From Gaeumannomyces sp. JS-464 (Eukaryota; Ascomycota; Sordariomycetes; Magnaporthales; Magnaporthaceae), in the NCBI GenBank assembly GCA_002197995.1, contig NGZR01000001.1, forward strand, positions 8,928,001 through 8,992,000: a stretch of DNA of 64,000 bases, given 5' to 3'. The notes beneath the pieces were generated by a model. The model had not been told where the DNA came from, did not search any database, and worked only from the letters and a program-made list of their open reading frames with translations. A program made the position numbers and the translations under genes. Shown here piece by piece: positions 34,588 through 46,692 of the stretch; position 1 is the stretch's first letter; the number at the start of each line of letters is the position of its first letter.

Positions 34588-34734
34588 GGATCTGGATCGG
34601 GGTTGGTAAGGGCGCGTGAGGGCGGTGGTTGCGGGGATGGCGCGGAGGCAGAAAAGGCGGAGTTGCGGGTGCGAAGCGATGGTTGCATGCTCGATTGATC
34701 TCCAGCTTGGTCTCGCGCCGAGGATCTGGAGCAT

Positions 34735-35973
34735 CGAGTGACTCAATTCGGGCCGATGCAGATCATCCGACACATCACTGAGAGGGACCCCGAGCAAACA
34801 TGCACGTCCGTTTTTGGACCGAGAAAAAAAAGTTTTTGAGCTCTGTCGCGAAGCTCCAGCGGCGAGACCGCCTGCGTCGCAACAGAGCTCAATTGAAGCG
34901 ACAGGGGTCAGCCGCGCGGGCAGGCGCAGCATGCATGCATTGATGATTGATGTCATTTCATCCCCCAACAGACATCGTCATTTTGCATGGGCTGCTTCAT
35001 TAGGAGACGCGCCAAGCTAGAGGCACGCAGAGCCCTAGCGATGGCTGTGCTATCGCTTTCTACCTAGGTAGCTTGGTAGGTATCTAGTAATTGTTGTTTA
35101 CCTCGCCCAAAAATAGGGCGCTCGCTGAGCAAATTGCTATTTTCCTCCACCTTAATATCTTCACCGAACATTCGGCACTGGCCTGCGACGGAGCCTGCCG
35201 GTGAGCAGTACCGTCTCCGTCCTAGACCAAGGCGTCATCTGTAAACAGAATCCGGAATGTCGCTCGCCCTACCTGACCCTTCGTGGATCGATCCTAGTCA
35301 GCCACCCTCCATCGACCACTTCCTCGCGACGTATCTAGGGGCTGTAATCGAAGGGGTAAAAATGGGGTTGTGGATGGCTGTCGCCTCGCCTCCCGCTTCC
35401 ATGCCAGCTCTAGCTATCCCTATCCTCCCGGGCCACCAAAGCCTCAACTTTGCCTCACGGTTCTCCGCTCCATTTATCTGTTCCGATTCCTCGACCTCCT
35501 CCTGGTGGTCACCAACGGCCGGCCCTCACGACACAAACTCCGAGTATGTCTAATGTGTCGTATGCCAGCCTTGTCTCCCAGATTCCCGTATTTTGCGTCA
35601 TGCCCTGTTTTTTGCACAAATAAATCTTCCCGCCACATGAGCTTCCATGAGAGTAAATTTTTCTTTTGAATCAATCTTCCCCACGGAGCCAGCACAGAAA
35701 ACACCCAAATTCCATTAACCGCGACGAGATTATATCTCGGTATAAGGCCGAAGAGAAATAACAAAGACGAGCAGGGGAATATTGGAAGAGGTAGAAGACG
35801 ATAATGCCCGCTTGCTCACCGTATTGACGGAACCGGGGACGGATCATCTCAGGCTTCGCCGTCGATACGCAGGGCATGGCTGTTCATCTGCAAAAATCTA
35901 AAGTAAGAAAACGAATGGTGGGCCGGGCCTGGTGGCAGCCGAGGAAGGAGACGATGGCAGTTGTCTGCTTTCC
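34735..35973. other. Intergenic between TRM1 and MTR10, ACCTAGGTAG element
   Basis: Contains the TRM1 promoter side and the MTR10 3' end. A palindromic CTACCTAGGTAG with nearby TTGGTAGGTATCTAG lies at 35061-35088. A 98-codon frame at 35257-35553 has no recognisable domain and is not called. Confidence 0.45.
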
Positions 35974-38900
35974 TCAGCCCTCAAAGTGGAACACGGATGC
36001 ATCCAGCTGCCCCAGGCCATCCCTCTGCTGGACATTGCGCCGGCGATACGTGTTGGTAAAGTCCTGGAGCAGCGCCCGGACCTGCCGCACTTGCTCTCCA
36101 GCCTGGAGACGCTCCTTGATCTTTTGCATAAGCCGGCTCGACTCGGCGGGGCTGACGGAGCCCGCTGGCAGCGACGCGATCGCCCGCTCGATCCACTCCG
36201 CCGTCTCCGTGGGGAGCTGCTCGAACATGGCCAGAAGTACACCACTGCCGTCAGCAAAGCAGTCGCGGGGGAACGTGTTCAGCATGCCGCCCAAGACCTG
36301 CTTGACGAGGAGCTCTCCGTGCGTCGAGAGCAGCTGTCGCACAATCTGTCGGAGCTGCGCCATGTTAGGGTTGGTGGCGGGCGGCATGCTGGATCCCACG
36401 GGATTGTCTCCGCCATAAGTAAGCAAGTCCCGCAGGTAGTGCAGTGCCGCCGAAAGAGGATCGCGCTGCTGCAGCGTGAGCGCCGTCAGGGCCGCCTCGA
36501 AGATGGGCGTCAGCAGTGGTGAGGGTATCAGTTTCTGGTGGTAGAACAGCAGCGCGTCAATCAGCAGACGGAAATAGTCTTCGATGACGTCCGGCACCTC
36601 TGCAGCGGGGAGTCCGTGGAGTACCCGGAGGACAGACGTGGCTTGGGTCTCGAAAAAGGAGTAGATGCCCTCCGATATCGAGTCCGACACATGCTCCCGC
36701 TCCTCCGAGAACTCTCGCAGAATGGCCCCGGTAACCCACAGGAAACAGCCCTGCCTCGAGGCCTGGAAGCCATTAGCCAGCTTCTCCGCCATGGGCGTGA
36801 GAATGGGTGTCATGGCTGTCCGGTACGAGATCACCATAAAACGCCAGCACCTGCAGACCCTCTCGCAGATTGGTGGGAAGTCCAAAAAGCTGTCGAGAAC
36901 CTTGGAGAGCACGGGAAAGACCTCCTGCCAATACTTGACAGCGGGGTTCTCTTGCCCGTCTGCAGCGTAAGGCTTCACTGTCTGGGCAAACAGGGTGATG
37001 AGCTGGAGATGGTCTAAAGTAGAGAGATAGACATTAGCAATCAGCTCTTGATCTGCCTTGACGGCCGATATGGGGTTCACCAAGCGTCGTGCTTACCTGC
37101 CACTGCCAGTTTGCCCTCCTCGTCGGTGGCATTGCCAGCCTTGACCATCAGTCTGTTGAACAGAGGGTCGCAGTAGAGCTTCAGGAGATTGTAGATGTCC
37201 TCGGGCTTTTGCACAGCGACGACGCTGGCGACACCTTCAGTCATCTCTTCCTGACTGGGCTCAGGGAGCTTGTCGAGGATTTGCTCGTAAAAGGTCTGCA
37301 GCTGGAGGACTTGATCGCTGAGCAGGTGCTTGCAATCGGTGCAGAAGTACTTGATCGCCTGAGCAGCCGCTCGAACAATCTCCTTGGAGTCTGTCTCGAA
37401 CGACGAGACGATGTAGTTGAACTGCGGTTGCAGAAACTCGGCATGCTCGGCGGTCCACTCGGTGTACCTCCCAATGACCATGATGGCTGCGAATCGCAGC
37501 TTCTCATGGGCCGGCATCTGAACCAGGAGGGGCATCAGCTGCGGAAGCACAACGTCCTCCTCCTTGGGCACCATGCGTCCCATGGCACGCATGGAGAACA
37601 GCGGGGCCTCCAGCTCTTGCCAGTGCGGTACGCTCGTCGCTGTGGCTTGGCTGCCATACTTCTGCATCCACAGCTTCATGGAATCGAGGACCTTTGTGAG
37701 ACACGTGACCACCCCGAGCACCTCGCAAGCGTCCTTCAGCGTGTCGCCCATGCGATGACGGAACTCGCGGAACTTCTCCTCCATCTCGCGGTCTCCGTCA
37801 AACAGGTCGAGCTCGTTCTCGCTGTCTGACTGCGGGTATTCGAGGTGCTTCATCAGGACTTCGATCAGCTTGATGTAGATCCCGCCCAGCTCCTTCCGGG
37901 CTTCCGAGTAGATCTCCAGGACAAGATACTGCTTCAGCTCAAACCAGAAGTTGAACGTGTAGCTGATCACGTCCCTCTCCTTATCCCTGACGCAGCACTC
38001 AAGCATTATGTCGACCAGGGCGCGGAAATGGCGGGGCTCGCGGGCAATGGCAACGACCCAGGCGTCTCCGGCATCGGCAAACAGTCGGGTCAGTGCTTTG
38101 TACGCTTCTGTGTCCTCGTCGGACACGGCCTTTTCGATCAGGGGCCTGAGCTGGACTATCTTGGGCAGGAGGATCTGGATGGTCTCGACGTTCTCATCGA
38201 CCTCCCTGGTTTCGTGGCAGATAACTCCCAGGCACTCGGCAGCTTGTTGCAGGGACTGGTCGTGGCCGAGAGCGTTGATGACCACGTCCAACAGGGGTGT
38301 CTTGACGATAAAGTTGACCGGGACCTCCCGGAGCCAGGATGTGATGCACTCCATCAGTTGTGGGTTGCGTGCGGCAGACTCTACAGTTTAAAAGGTCAGT
38401 TCTGATACCATATGCCCACGGAAAGCACAGGCGTAAACGGAGCGGAAAATAGGGTGGACCAACTTACCAGAAGACTGCGCGTAGTTGATGAGCAGCTCGA
38501 CCACCCGGGTCGAATTGTCGGCGAGCAGCTCAGTTGTCCTCTGTGCAAGTTCCTCTTCCTGTTGATACGCGTATTAGAGATGTCGCTTATCCGAACGATC
38601 GAACGAAGACGGTGGTGGGTCGAGACGGTGGCGAGAGGTGAGGTCGGTCATGATTCTCCGTTCCACATACAGACAGGGTGATCTTTCGTCCTTCGGTCAC
38701 TTCTTCGGGGAGCACTTTGAGAAAGTCCAGGATGCAGGCATGGCTCTCAACAGAGTCGCCGAGAGACACGACGACCGAGTCCAGGACATCCTGCCAGCTC
38801 TTCATATGGATGGCGAGGATGGCTAGACAGACGCACAGCTGAACCCTGACGGGCTTGGGGCCGGGCGAAAACTTCTTCAGGAGGACTAGTATCTGGCTGC

Positions 38901-39335
38901 GGAGGGCCGGAAGGTCGTTTTCGGTGACCTGGGTGTGGAGGTCGTAGGTGATCTGCGAGGAAGGTTAGAAACACGGGCCATGACGACAGCGGTGGGAGTA
39001 TGGGGATGATCGTATTGATGTCCCCTTAACCTACTTTTCCTTTCAGGGTAATAGCCGCAAAACTCAAGGCCTCACCGTCGGTGCTGGACTGCAGGATCCC
39101 AATCGTAACATTCCAGGCATCTTGCTATAGGTCGTCAAGGCACCCAGTTAGCAGCCGCGCGCGTAGCACAGAAGTGTGAGCCGACACAGTCCGAGGGGCG
39201 ACGAACCGATTTCTGGAATTTGTCCAGGTAGTCCATCGCGAACACCTTCTTCTCACGATCCTGGCCGCGCATGGCCAGCATCGCCTGGAGAACATTGTCT
39301 GGCGTGAAGACATCCTGCGCCCCGTTGGCGGCCAT
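35974..39335 (-). CDS. MTR10: Karyopherin of the MTR10 / transportin-SR type, intact
   Basis: This is a nuclear import receptor of the importin-beta superfamily; yeast Mtr10 imports SR-like RNA-binding proteins such as Npl3 and takes part in tRNA traffic. Six exons join in phase: 39335-39207, 39124-39035, 38952-38671, 38558-38468, 38380-37097, 37013-35974, giving 971 residues against 972 in yeast. The N-terminus MAANGAQDVFTPDNVLQAML leads into an importin-beta-like repeat and the Xpo1-like region (TYDLHTQVTENDLPALRSQI, LCVCLAILAIHMKSWQDVLD, NPQLMECITSWLREVP). Helical HEAT repeats then run to the C-terminus QQRDGLGQLDASVFHFEG. Introns are 63-112 nt with clear consensus. This gene has no frame problem, in contrast to most neighbours. 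It is divergent from the SmE gene, with 880 bp between start codons. Confidence 0.93.
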
Positions 39336-40215
39336 GGCTGGCAGCGCGGGCAGCTGTATATTTCGTCGTTCGATCTAGTCCGGCTCAGTCCCGGGCGGAT
39401 AGGGAGATGCAACAGGCGCCTCCGCCTTGAGTCGGTGCGGAAAATACCTAAGCGTGGCGACAACGGCGGCGGGCACCGGCGGCGGCAGGTAGGCTACGCC
39501 GGAAGATGCGCGAATACGTGGGGGCTCGGCTGCGCAGAAAGGCGATGCGCGGAATGTCTCGGGCGACGGGCAACGGCAGCGAATCGCTCCGAGCGCAGCG
39601 GAATGGACGACTTTCGGGGGTAGGGAGCGTGGTGAGGTCGCAGACAAAGAAACAAAGGTAACTCGACTCGGCTGCGTCTGGGAATTAATTTGGACGTCAA
39701 GTCGAAGAAGGGCTGGACAAGATCCGAACCCAATGATGCGGTTGCAGGTGCTTTTTCCAGCCGGGCAACCTTGCAGACACCCACCAGACGGTTCCATGTG
39801 GCTTTGGAAGAGCAGCGCGGGGCTCGCAGCAGCCTGTCGAAGAAGCTTGGGGTCTGTGCGCCCGCCTGCCTGTCCAAAGTTTGGCGGGGCAGGTGGCTTG
39901 ACGGGCTGGGTTGAGGCTGGGTTGGGTTCTACAATTGGCTGGCAGCGGCGTCCGGACCCACGGTGTTGTGCTCTCGTGCAGCCTTATCACTCGGCAAAAC
40001 ATTTTAGCTCTCCCGTCGCATTTCCACCCACCCACCACAAGGCTGGGACGGACGCGTTCAGCATCGACGAGCCACGACCAGCGACGCGCGAGCCCCCCTC
40101 CTTCCTGTCCATTGCGCCAGCTAGACCACCGCCAACCAGCTGCGCAGCTGTCCAAGCAATTCCCTCGGCACCCAAAACCTCAAGTCGAGCTCGACAATCC
40201 TAGCTCCGCCCCAAA
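39336..40215. promoter_or_regulatory. Shared divergent promoter region of MTR10 and SmE
   Basis: 880 bp between two outward-facing start codons. No TATA box is evident near either start. CA/CCACC-rich sequence precedes SmE (40015-40200). Frames in this interval (for example 39697-40155 minus) show no domain. Confidence 0.5.
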
Positions 40216-40626
40216 ATGACGGGCCGTGGCGGAGGCGGTGGGCGCCGCATTCTCCTGCCGCCGATCAACTTCATCTTCAAGCTCCTTCAGTCGCATGCGC
40301 CAGTTCAGATTTGGCTCTACGAGCAGCTGGGGATCCGCATCGAGGGCAAGATCAGGGTGGGCACCGATTGCTGTTTTCTAGCTTGCACTCGCCGTACTGA
40401 CAAGAGCCATTGTCCACAGGGATTCGACGAGTTCATGAACCTCGTTCTCGACGATGCTGTCGAGATTAAGCAGATCACGAAGGAGAACCCGAGGAGAAGA
40501 GGAGACCTCTAGGTACGGAAGCGCATGGGTTTTATTGGCCGCCAGTTTCTCCTTGGCTAACCCGTAATGGCAACAGGACAAATTCTACTCAAGGGCGACA
40601 ACGTATCGCTGATCCAGGCCTTATAA
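40216..40626 (+). CDS. SME1: Small nuclear ribonucleoprotein SmE (one base missing)
   Basis: SmE is one of seven Sm proteins that form the ring on U1, U2, U4 and U5 snRNAs. Exon 1 (40216-40356) reads MTGRGGGGGRRILLPPINFI, then QIWLYEQLGIRIEGKIR, the Sm1 motif. Exon 2 (40420-40512) gives GFDEFMNLVLDDAVEI and exon 3 (40577-40626) gives GQILLKGDNVSLIQAL, the Sm2 motif, with stop TAA at 40624. The expected N-P-E-E-K-R-R-P-L segment is read only if one C is restored in the CCC run near 40487; as written, exon 2 hits TAG at 40510-40512. Since Sm proteins are essential in yeast and everything else is conserved, this is most likely a consensus error. Length is about 93 residues, as usual for the family. 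Confidence 0.92.
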
Positions 40627-41222
40627 TAAACGTGCGAAGAGGTCGGCGCGGGTTCTGGCTGTTGAAGATCACGGCCGCTTGCGCCGAGAGGTGGTGGGCA
40701 CGATGATCGCGTGCTCAATAGAGGGTCAGGAGTAGAGGTTTTGCAGAGCACAAATTAAGATACCTGGTCGCCTCTATTATTGTTGCCTGTGACCCGGATC
40801 AAGGGCGTGTTTGTAAGGTTGCATTCTGGTCTAGCATCTTTGCAATAGATTGTAGTCACAAAGCGACCCCACGCTGCTGTCAAATTTTTTCAACAGTTAG
40901 CCCACGGATGCGTCACAGAAAAGGCTACGGCACCTGTATATAAACTTCGAAGTGAAAACCAGTTATTCCCATCCGCGCTCTAGAAAGTTTCAAAAAATTA
41001 TACGAGGGATGACCGATCCTGTTTAGGTTTATGGGTGATAGTATGCATGGAGGGCCCCTTTTTATTGGCGTGTCTCCAGACAGCTTGATATCTCCTGCAG
41101 GATAGACCTCCAAGGCCGGGCCAGCTGAAGCCAAGGCCATGGCGAAGCAGACAACCTAAAAGGAGGATCATCTTGTTCGCAGAGAATGGGTTCAGGATTT
41201 GTTTCCTCTTGTGCCTTGGGAG
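40627..41222. other. Convergent intergenic region
   Basis: 3' ends of SmE (plus) and the cyclo-ligase (minus) face each other across 600 bp. No coding content recognised. Confidence 0.5.
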
Positions 41223-42074
41223 CTATTTTATATCTCCATTTCCCACGATCAGGTGGTCCAGATGGCGGTCCATCGGGCCGCTAGGAACTGAGATGCCGAG
41301 CGTGGGCGTCAAGAACTGCTCCGTCAGAGACAACCCGCACAGCAGCGCTGTGCAAGAATCAGACCGGCCCGTGGTCGACATCTTCGCGGCGTAGCGGTGG
41401 ACAAAGAAGTCGTAAAACCCCTTCCCGTGGCCACAGCGCCGAATCAGACTGCTGTCCGGATCAACATCGAAAGCGACCCCGGGCATCAGGATGAGGTCCA
41501 GGCCGGGCGAGCGGTCCGAGTGCTGAACGTCGGGCCCGCCCAGGATCCTCTCGCGCTCGTGCACGGTGGCGGGGTTGATGCTCGGGATGCCCCACCGGTC
41601 GGGCGCCAGGGACTCGTAGTCGTACAGATCCCTCAGGCGCACCATGTCCATGACGCGGGCCGGCGTGTCCGGGGTGGCGAGAGACGACCTGTGGAGGTAC
41701 GGGACGAAGACGTCCTTGCCCGAGCCCAGGGCGTGGCGAACGATGGCGTCCGTCTGCACCTCGCCCGAGGGCATGGAGAGGAAGACGCTAAGGCGCTTAG
41801 CGTTGACGTACGGGGGCCAGGTCAGCAGGCTGTTGAAGATGGCCTGGCCTGGGAATACGAGACAGGTCTTAGCCATCGCCATTGTTGGTCAGGGGGCGGC
41901 GATCATGCGCGCATATGCAAGCCGGGTTTTGTGCATGCGTGCACACCTACTTTGTGCCATGGCCGAGTCACGAGAGACAGTCGCCAGTCGAGACTTCATC
42001 ATCTGGCGAAGCTGTTGCTTCGCAATAGCGAGTTGCGACATTCTCGGGTCTGTCTCCGGCTCCAACGCCGCCAT
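41223..42074 (-). CDS. FAU1: 5-formyltetrahydrofolate cyclo-ligase, intact
   Basis: This enzyme converts 5-formyl-THF to 5,10-methenyl-THF with ATP and Mg2+, recovering stored folate. Exon 1 (42074-41951) reads MAALEPETDPRMSQLAIAKQ with the family's basic helix QLRQMMKSRLATVSRDSA. The intron 41950-41849 (GTAGGT...CCCAG) restores phase in S-Q-A-I-F-N-S-L-L. Exon 2 contains LSVFLSMPSGEVQTDAIV, KDVFVPYL, the substrate-region PDRWGIPSI, and the signature LILMPGVAFD ... RRCGHGKGFYDFF, matching P-G-x-A-F-D ... R-x-G-x-G-K-G-F-Y-D. The length of 249 residues is close to fungal homologues. A second start at residue 12 (MSQ) is possible. The frame is intact. Confidence 0.93.
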
Positions 42075-43270
42075 CTCCAGACGTGCGCTGAGGCCGTCAC
42101 TGCTGCGAGGTCGGAGGAGATGTCGGGTAAGGCTCTTGCTTGGAGGTTGGCCAACAAACTTGGTCAGTGATTGAATGCGCTGGCACGCCGGGAGCCAGCC
42201 CCGAAAGTCGACTGATTTCCCCTCTCTAGGCAGCCTGTGTGGACCCTGCGTGCGCTCGGGCTGTGCTGTCATGGACCAGGACCCCGGCGCCAGGCTATAT
42301 CTAATCCATCTAATCAGCGCATTCTCTTGGGGTGCCACCATCGCCCAAGCGGGCATCCACCTCACCGGGCAGGGCACATGCTGCCGATGGGAATTGTCGG
42401 CTGCGGAGGCCCAGTAAAGTTATCTGATGCCCCAAAGCAACCCTAGTGGGAGGGCAGTCCTGGCCCTGGCCCTGGCCTGCTGCAAGCGCCGCTGCGGCAG
42501 ACCCGACGGGGACGCTCACACGGACCAGCCATGCAGATCTCGCCATGCGGTATCCTCGATACATGCATAATTCTTCCCGCTGCTCCCGCCGGTCACACGC
42601 ACTTGGCACCGACGTTTAGCCCGTTTATCCAGGTTTTGTGTACTTCCTGCAGGATCACTCCACCTGAGGATACCGATGACTCCTTTGGTGTTTGTGTGGT
42701 GCTGTTTTGCACCATCTTTTGCAGGGCTCGTCTGAAATACTTGAGCATGCAGCGTCTGCAGAATGCAGAGTCAGAATACCGTATATCGAATGTGAACCGA
42801 TGCGTGTATCCCTGACGTGGATATTCCATAGGGAAAAAAAGGGAGAGAGAGAAAAGACAGAAAAAAACGCCGGTGGAACCGAGGCAAGACGTCGCAGCAC
42901 CGAAAACAGGGGCCGGTCCGAAACGGATCACGCAGTATTGGCAAGCCCCAGTTTGCTAGCGCGGGCTGACTTCCTTGCAATTGCGACCCCTGCCCCTGCA
43001 GCCCACTCCGTGTCTCCAGTTCCCGACACGCCAGACGCCATTGCTGATGTTGCCGCCAGCCAGTAAGGCCACCTCCTCCTGCCTTGCCGAGTGCGTCACA
43101 ATTCACGAAGCCTGAATCGAACGGACTCTTCGGTTGGACGGGGTCCTCGTGGCGTTTTTCCCGGCACCGAGATTTTCGTCCCTTTCCTTTTTGCAGCTGC
43201 GGCTTGCTGCCGAGCCGACAGCCGAAACCCGGCGGGCAGGCAACAGCAAAGAGGAAGCTGGAGAGGGCCT
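42075..43270. other. Divergent region between cyclo-ligase and OPT transporter
   Basis: About 1.2 kb containing both promoters. Polypurine AAAAAAGGGAGAGAGAG lies near 42834-42860. No separate gene recognised. Confidence 0.45.
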
Positions 43271-43713
43271 ATGAGGTCCTCGCAGCGCCGATCCGATTCA
43301 GCTGCGCCTCCGCCCGACCCTCCCGACCCCCGGGGCCAGCAGTCGTTCCCCCTTCGCAGCCTAGCCCCAGCGGGCGACAGCTCACGCCCCACGCCGCCCA
43401 CGTCTACGCCCAGCGCGCTGGCCCCCTCCTCCACCCCGATCCCACATTCGATGCACCACACGGTACCCACGCTGGCCGTCCGTTGCCATCCTCACGCACG
43501 TCAGACCATACCCGAAGCCCCTCTAAAGCCGCCGCCGCCGCGTCTGCTCGCTGGGACCCCGCTGCTCTTCCCATCGCCTCCCATGGCAAACACCCTGCCC
43601 CTGAAGAGGAGAACGTGCCGGCCGACGCCGACCACGACTTCCGCTCCGCGAGCGCGACGACGGCCTCGACAGCCACCACGGGCCTCCAAGACCCAGCACC
43701 GCGCGACCAGCCC

Positions 43714-46534
43714 ATGAGGCGGTCCACCCCTTCGCTCCGGGACGCCGCCGGGTTCCGGAGCAATGCATACGGCGCAGTCTTACTCGAGAACGGCGCGCCA
43801 GACAACACCGGCCGCGCCCCTACCCGCAGCCCGGAGCGGCGGCGCAAGTCGGAGGACCTGGGCCGGGCGGCGGGACGGCGCTCCGGGGAAGAGCTGGGCG
43901 CTTCGTCGGTGCTCGGGGGCCTCGAGGGGCGCTTCGGCGTCACCGAGGGCGCCCTCCCAAGCGACACCAAGATGGGCGCCGACAGCAGCGACGACGGCGA
44001 CGATGACGATGGCGTGCCCCTGAGCCCGGCCGACGCCGCCGATGAATATGAGGACGACGACCTTGATCCTCCAGACAACTCCCCCTACCCCCAAGTCCGC
44101 GCCTCGGTCGCGCCCGTCGACAACACGTCGCTCTCCATAAATACCCCGCGCATGTGGTTTCTGTCCACACTTTTCTCCATCCTCGGCTCCTCTACGAACC
44201 TCTTCTTCTCACTGCGGTATCCCAGCGTGTCCATCACCCCCGTCATAGCCCTGCTCCTGGTCCACCCTCTGGGCTTGACATGGGACTACCTGCTCAAGCG
44301 CAAGGGCGACCCGTCAGAGGAGTTTGTCGACGGCGCCCGGGTCGCCTCCGACAGCCCTGCGTCACCCCGCGAGGCCCGGCTGCCGCAGAGCCGAGCGCGC
44401 CGGCTACGGCTCTGGCTCGCCCAGGGCCGCTGGAACGAAAAGGAGCACAGCTGCGTCTACGTCAGCAGCAACGTGTCGTTCGGCTTCGCCTTTGCCACGG
44501 ACGTCATCGTCGAGCAGACCAAGTTCTACAAGCAGGACGTCAGCATCACCTACCAGCTCCTCCTGACTCTGTCGACGCAGATCCTGGGCTACACCTTCGC
44601 CGGGCTCACCAGGCGCTTCTTGGTCCGCCCCAGCGGCATGATCTGGCCGTCGACGCTCATGTCTGCCGCCATGTTCACCACCCTACACAAGGAGGAGAAC
44701 AAGCCGGCCAACGGCTGGACTATCAGCCGCTGGAACTTCTTCTATGTCGTCTTCACATGCGCCTTCCTCTTCTACTTCCTCCCGGGCCTGCTGATGCCGG
44801 CCCTCAGCTACTTCAACGTCATCACCTGGTTCGCGCCCAAAAACGTGGTGGTGGCCAACCTCTTCGGTGTCGTCTCGGGCCTGGGCCTGTTCCCCTTGAC
44901 GTTTGACTGGGCCCAAATCGCATACATTGGGTCCCCGCTCCTCACGCCGTTCTGGGCCGCCATGAATGTCGTCGGCGGCCTGGTCGTAGTGATGTGGATC
45001 ATCGCTCCCATCGCATACTACCGCAACTGGCTGTATTCGTCTTACATGCCCATCCTCTCCGCATCCGTCTTTGACAATACGGGGAACATCTACGATGTCA
45101 GTAGGATCCTGACCCGCGACTTTGTCTTCGACTCGGACGCCTATAAAAACTACAGCAGGGTGTTCCTCCCCATCACGTACGTGCTGAGCTACGGTGTGCA
45201 GTTCGCCGGCCTCGCGGCGCTGCTGACGCACACGGCATGCTGGCACGGCCGCGACATCTGGACCCAGTGGACCAAGTCTCTCCAGGAGGCGCGGCACGAG
45301 TCTAAGGCACCGGTTGTCTACCAGCCCCTTGCCGCTGCTCCGGCAGCAGACGGCGCGACGAGCGCGGGAGACCGCGACGGTCCTGGGGTTAGAGTCCGCG
45401 TGAGGCCTCTATTGGCAGTTCTGCGGGCTTCGAGACTCTGCTGAGCCGCGAGGACGTGCACAACCGTCTGATGAGGCGGTACAAGGACGCGCCCATGGCC
45501 TGGTACCTGATCACGTTCATCTCCATGACGGCGATTGGCATCTTTGTCGTGGAATAGTGAGTGACAGCCTCCCCTTGTAAGCCGCGATACCGACCCAAGA
45601 CTGCAGTGCTGACCAATCCCTCTTCGACGCAGCTACCCGATACACCTCCCATGGTACGGACTGCTTCTGGCTCTGGGCATCTGCAGCGTCCTGTTCATCC
45701 CGATCGGGATCATAATGGCGGTCACGAACCAGCACAGCAGCATCTACCTGATCTGCCAGCTTGTCTGCGGCGCCATCTTCCCGGGCGCCCCGTGGCCAAC
45801 ATGGTGTTCGTTACGTACGGCTACATCTCGTCGGCGCAGGGCATCAAGTTCGCGGCGGACCTGAAGCTGGGCCACTACATGAAGATCCCACCGAGGATCC
45901 TGTTCATGGTGCAGATGGTGGCGACGGTCGTGTCGTCGCTGACGCAGATCGCGGTCCTCAACTGGATGTTTGCAAACATTCCCGGCATCTGCACGCCCGA
46001 GGCCATCAACGGCTTCACCTGCCCCATCGCGAGGGTGCACTTCAACGGCTCCATCCTGTGGGGGTCGTGGGGCCCCGCGAGTTCTTTGGCAAGGGCGCGA
46101 CCTACCGCCCCCTGGTCTGGTGCTTCCTGCTCGGGGCCGTGGCGCCGGTGCCGCTGTGGTACTGGTCGCGCGGCAGGAAGAACAGCATCGTGCGCAAGAT
46201 CAACCTGCCCGTGCTGCTGGGGTCGCTGAGCTGGATCCCGCCGGCGACGGGGCTCAACTTCTCGGTTTGGGCCGTCGTGTGCTTCTGGTTCAACTACGTG
46301 CTCAAGAACCGGGCCACGGCCTGGTGGGCAAAGTACAGCATGACGCTCAGCGCGGCGCTCGACTCGGCCCTGGCGTCGGGCATCGTCGTCGTCTTCTTCA
46401 CTTTTATCTACCCAGGCGTCATGGACGGGTTCAGCTGGTGGGGGACCGAGGTCTACAAGCAAGGGTGCGACTGGCAGGCCTGCTCGTACAGGACGGTGCC
46501 GCAGGGTGGGCGCTTTGGGCCCGATACGTGGTAG
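43714..46534 (+). CDS. Oligopeptide transporter of the OPT family (start uncertain, frame broken three times)
   Basis: OPT proteins are proton-coupled plasma-membrane importers of small peptides or glutathione-like substrates. The call rests on family motifs: VEQTKFYKQDVSITYQLLLT, NKPANGWTISRWNFFYVVF, FLPGLLMPALSYFNVITWFA, NLFGVVSGLGLFPLTFDW, MKIPPRILFMVQMVATVVSS, GVVGPREFFGKGATYRPLVW, and the end WWGTEVYKQGCDWQAC ... FGPDTW. About 12-14 hydrophobic helices are visible after an acidic, disordered N-terminal region of 100 or more residues. An intron fits at 45557-45632. Frame changes are needed near 45400, 45780 (one C missing) and 46065 (one G missing). Start: the main frame's first ATG is 43714, but ATG 43271 (MRSSQRRSDSAAPPPDPPDP, another frame) looks more natural and would need one intron or indel to join. 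Nothing suggests which peptides are carried. Confidence 0.88.
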
Positions 46535-46664
46535 ACGGAGGATCAATTTTGGGCCGTCTGGCAACACGCATATCGTTTTGGAGTGATGAATTTTGCATAT
46601 CACTAGATACCGTACTTGCACAAAGGGCTGGCGCTTTGTGGGAGGGATGATTTTTTTCATCACG

Positions 46665-46692
46665 TTTTTTTTTTTTTTTTTTTTTTTTTTTT
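46665..46692 (+). repeat. Poly-T tract (28 T) downstream of the OPT gene
   Basis: An uninterrupted T run 130 bp after the OPT stop codon. The exact length is doubtful in any assembly. Confidence 0.9.

Noticed and set aside
35415..35444. YPYPPGPPKP, resembling the proline hinge of a cytochrome P450
   Set aside because: No membrane anchor before it, and no I-helix, E-x-x-R or heme-cysteine motif follows in any frame within 1.5 kb.
41397..42170. 257-codon plus-strand frame opposite the cyclo-ligase
   Set aside because: It is the antisense shadow of a well-identified enzyme; Val/Gly/Arg-rich composition reflects the complement of its codons.
43084..43713. Long open frame upstream of the OPT ATG (starts with TTG)
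   Set aside because: No ATG in this frame before 43714, and composition is low-complexity. The alternative ATG at 43271 in another frame looks more natural, so the start is left uncertain.
46665..46692. T28 run as a transcription terminator
   Set aside because: Oligo-T termination applies to RNA polymerase III, and no tRNA or other small RNA gene precedes it. It is treated as a homopolymer repeat.
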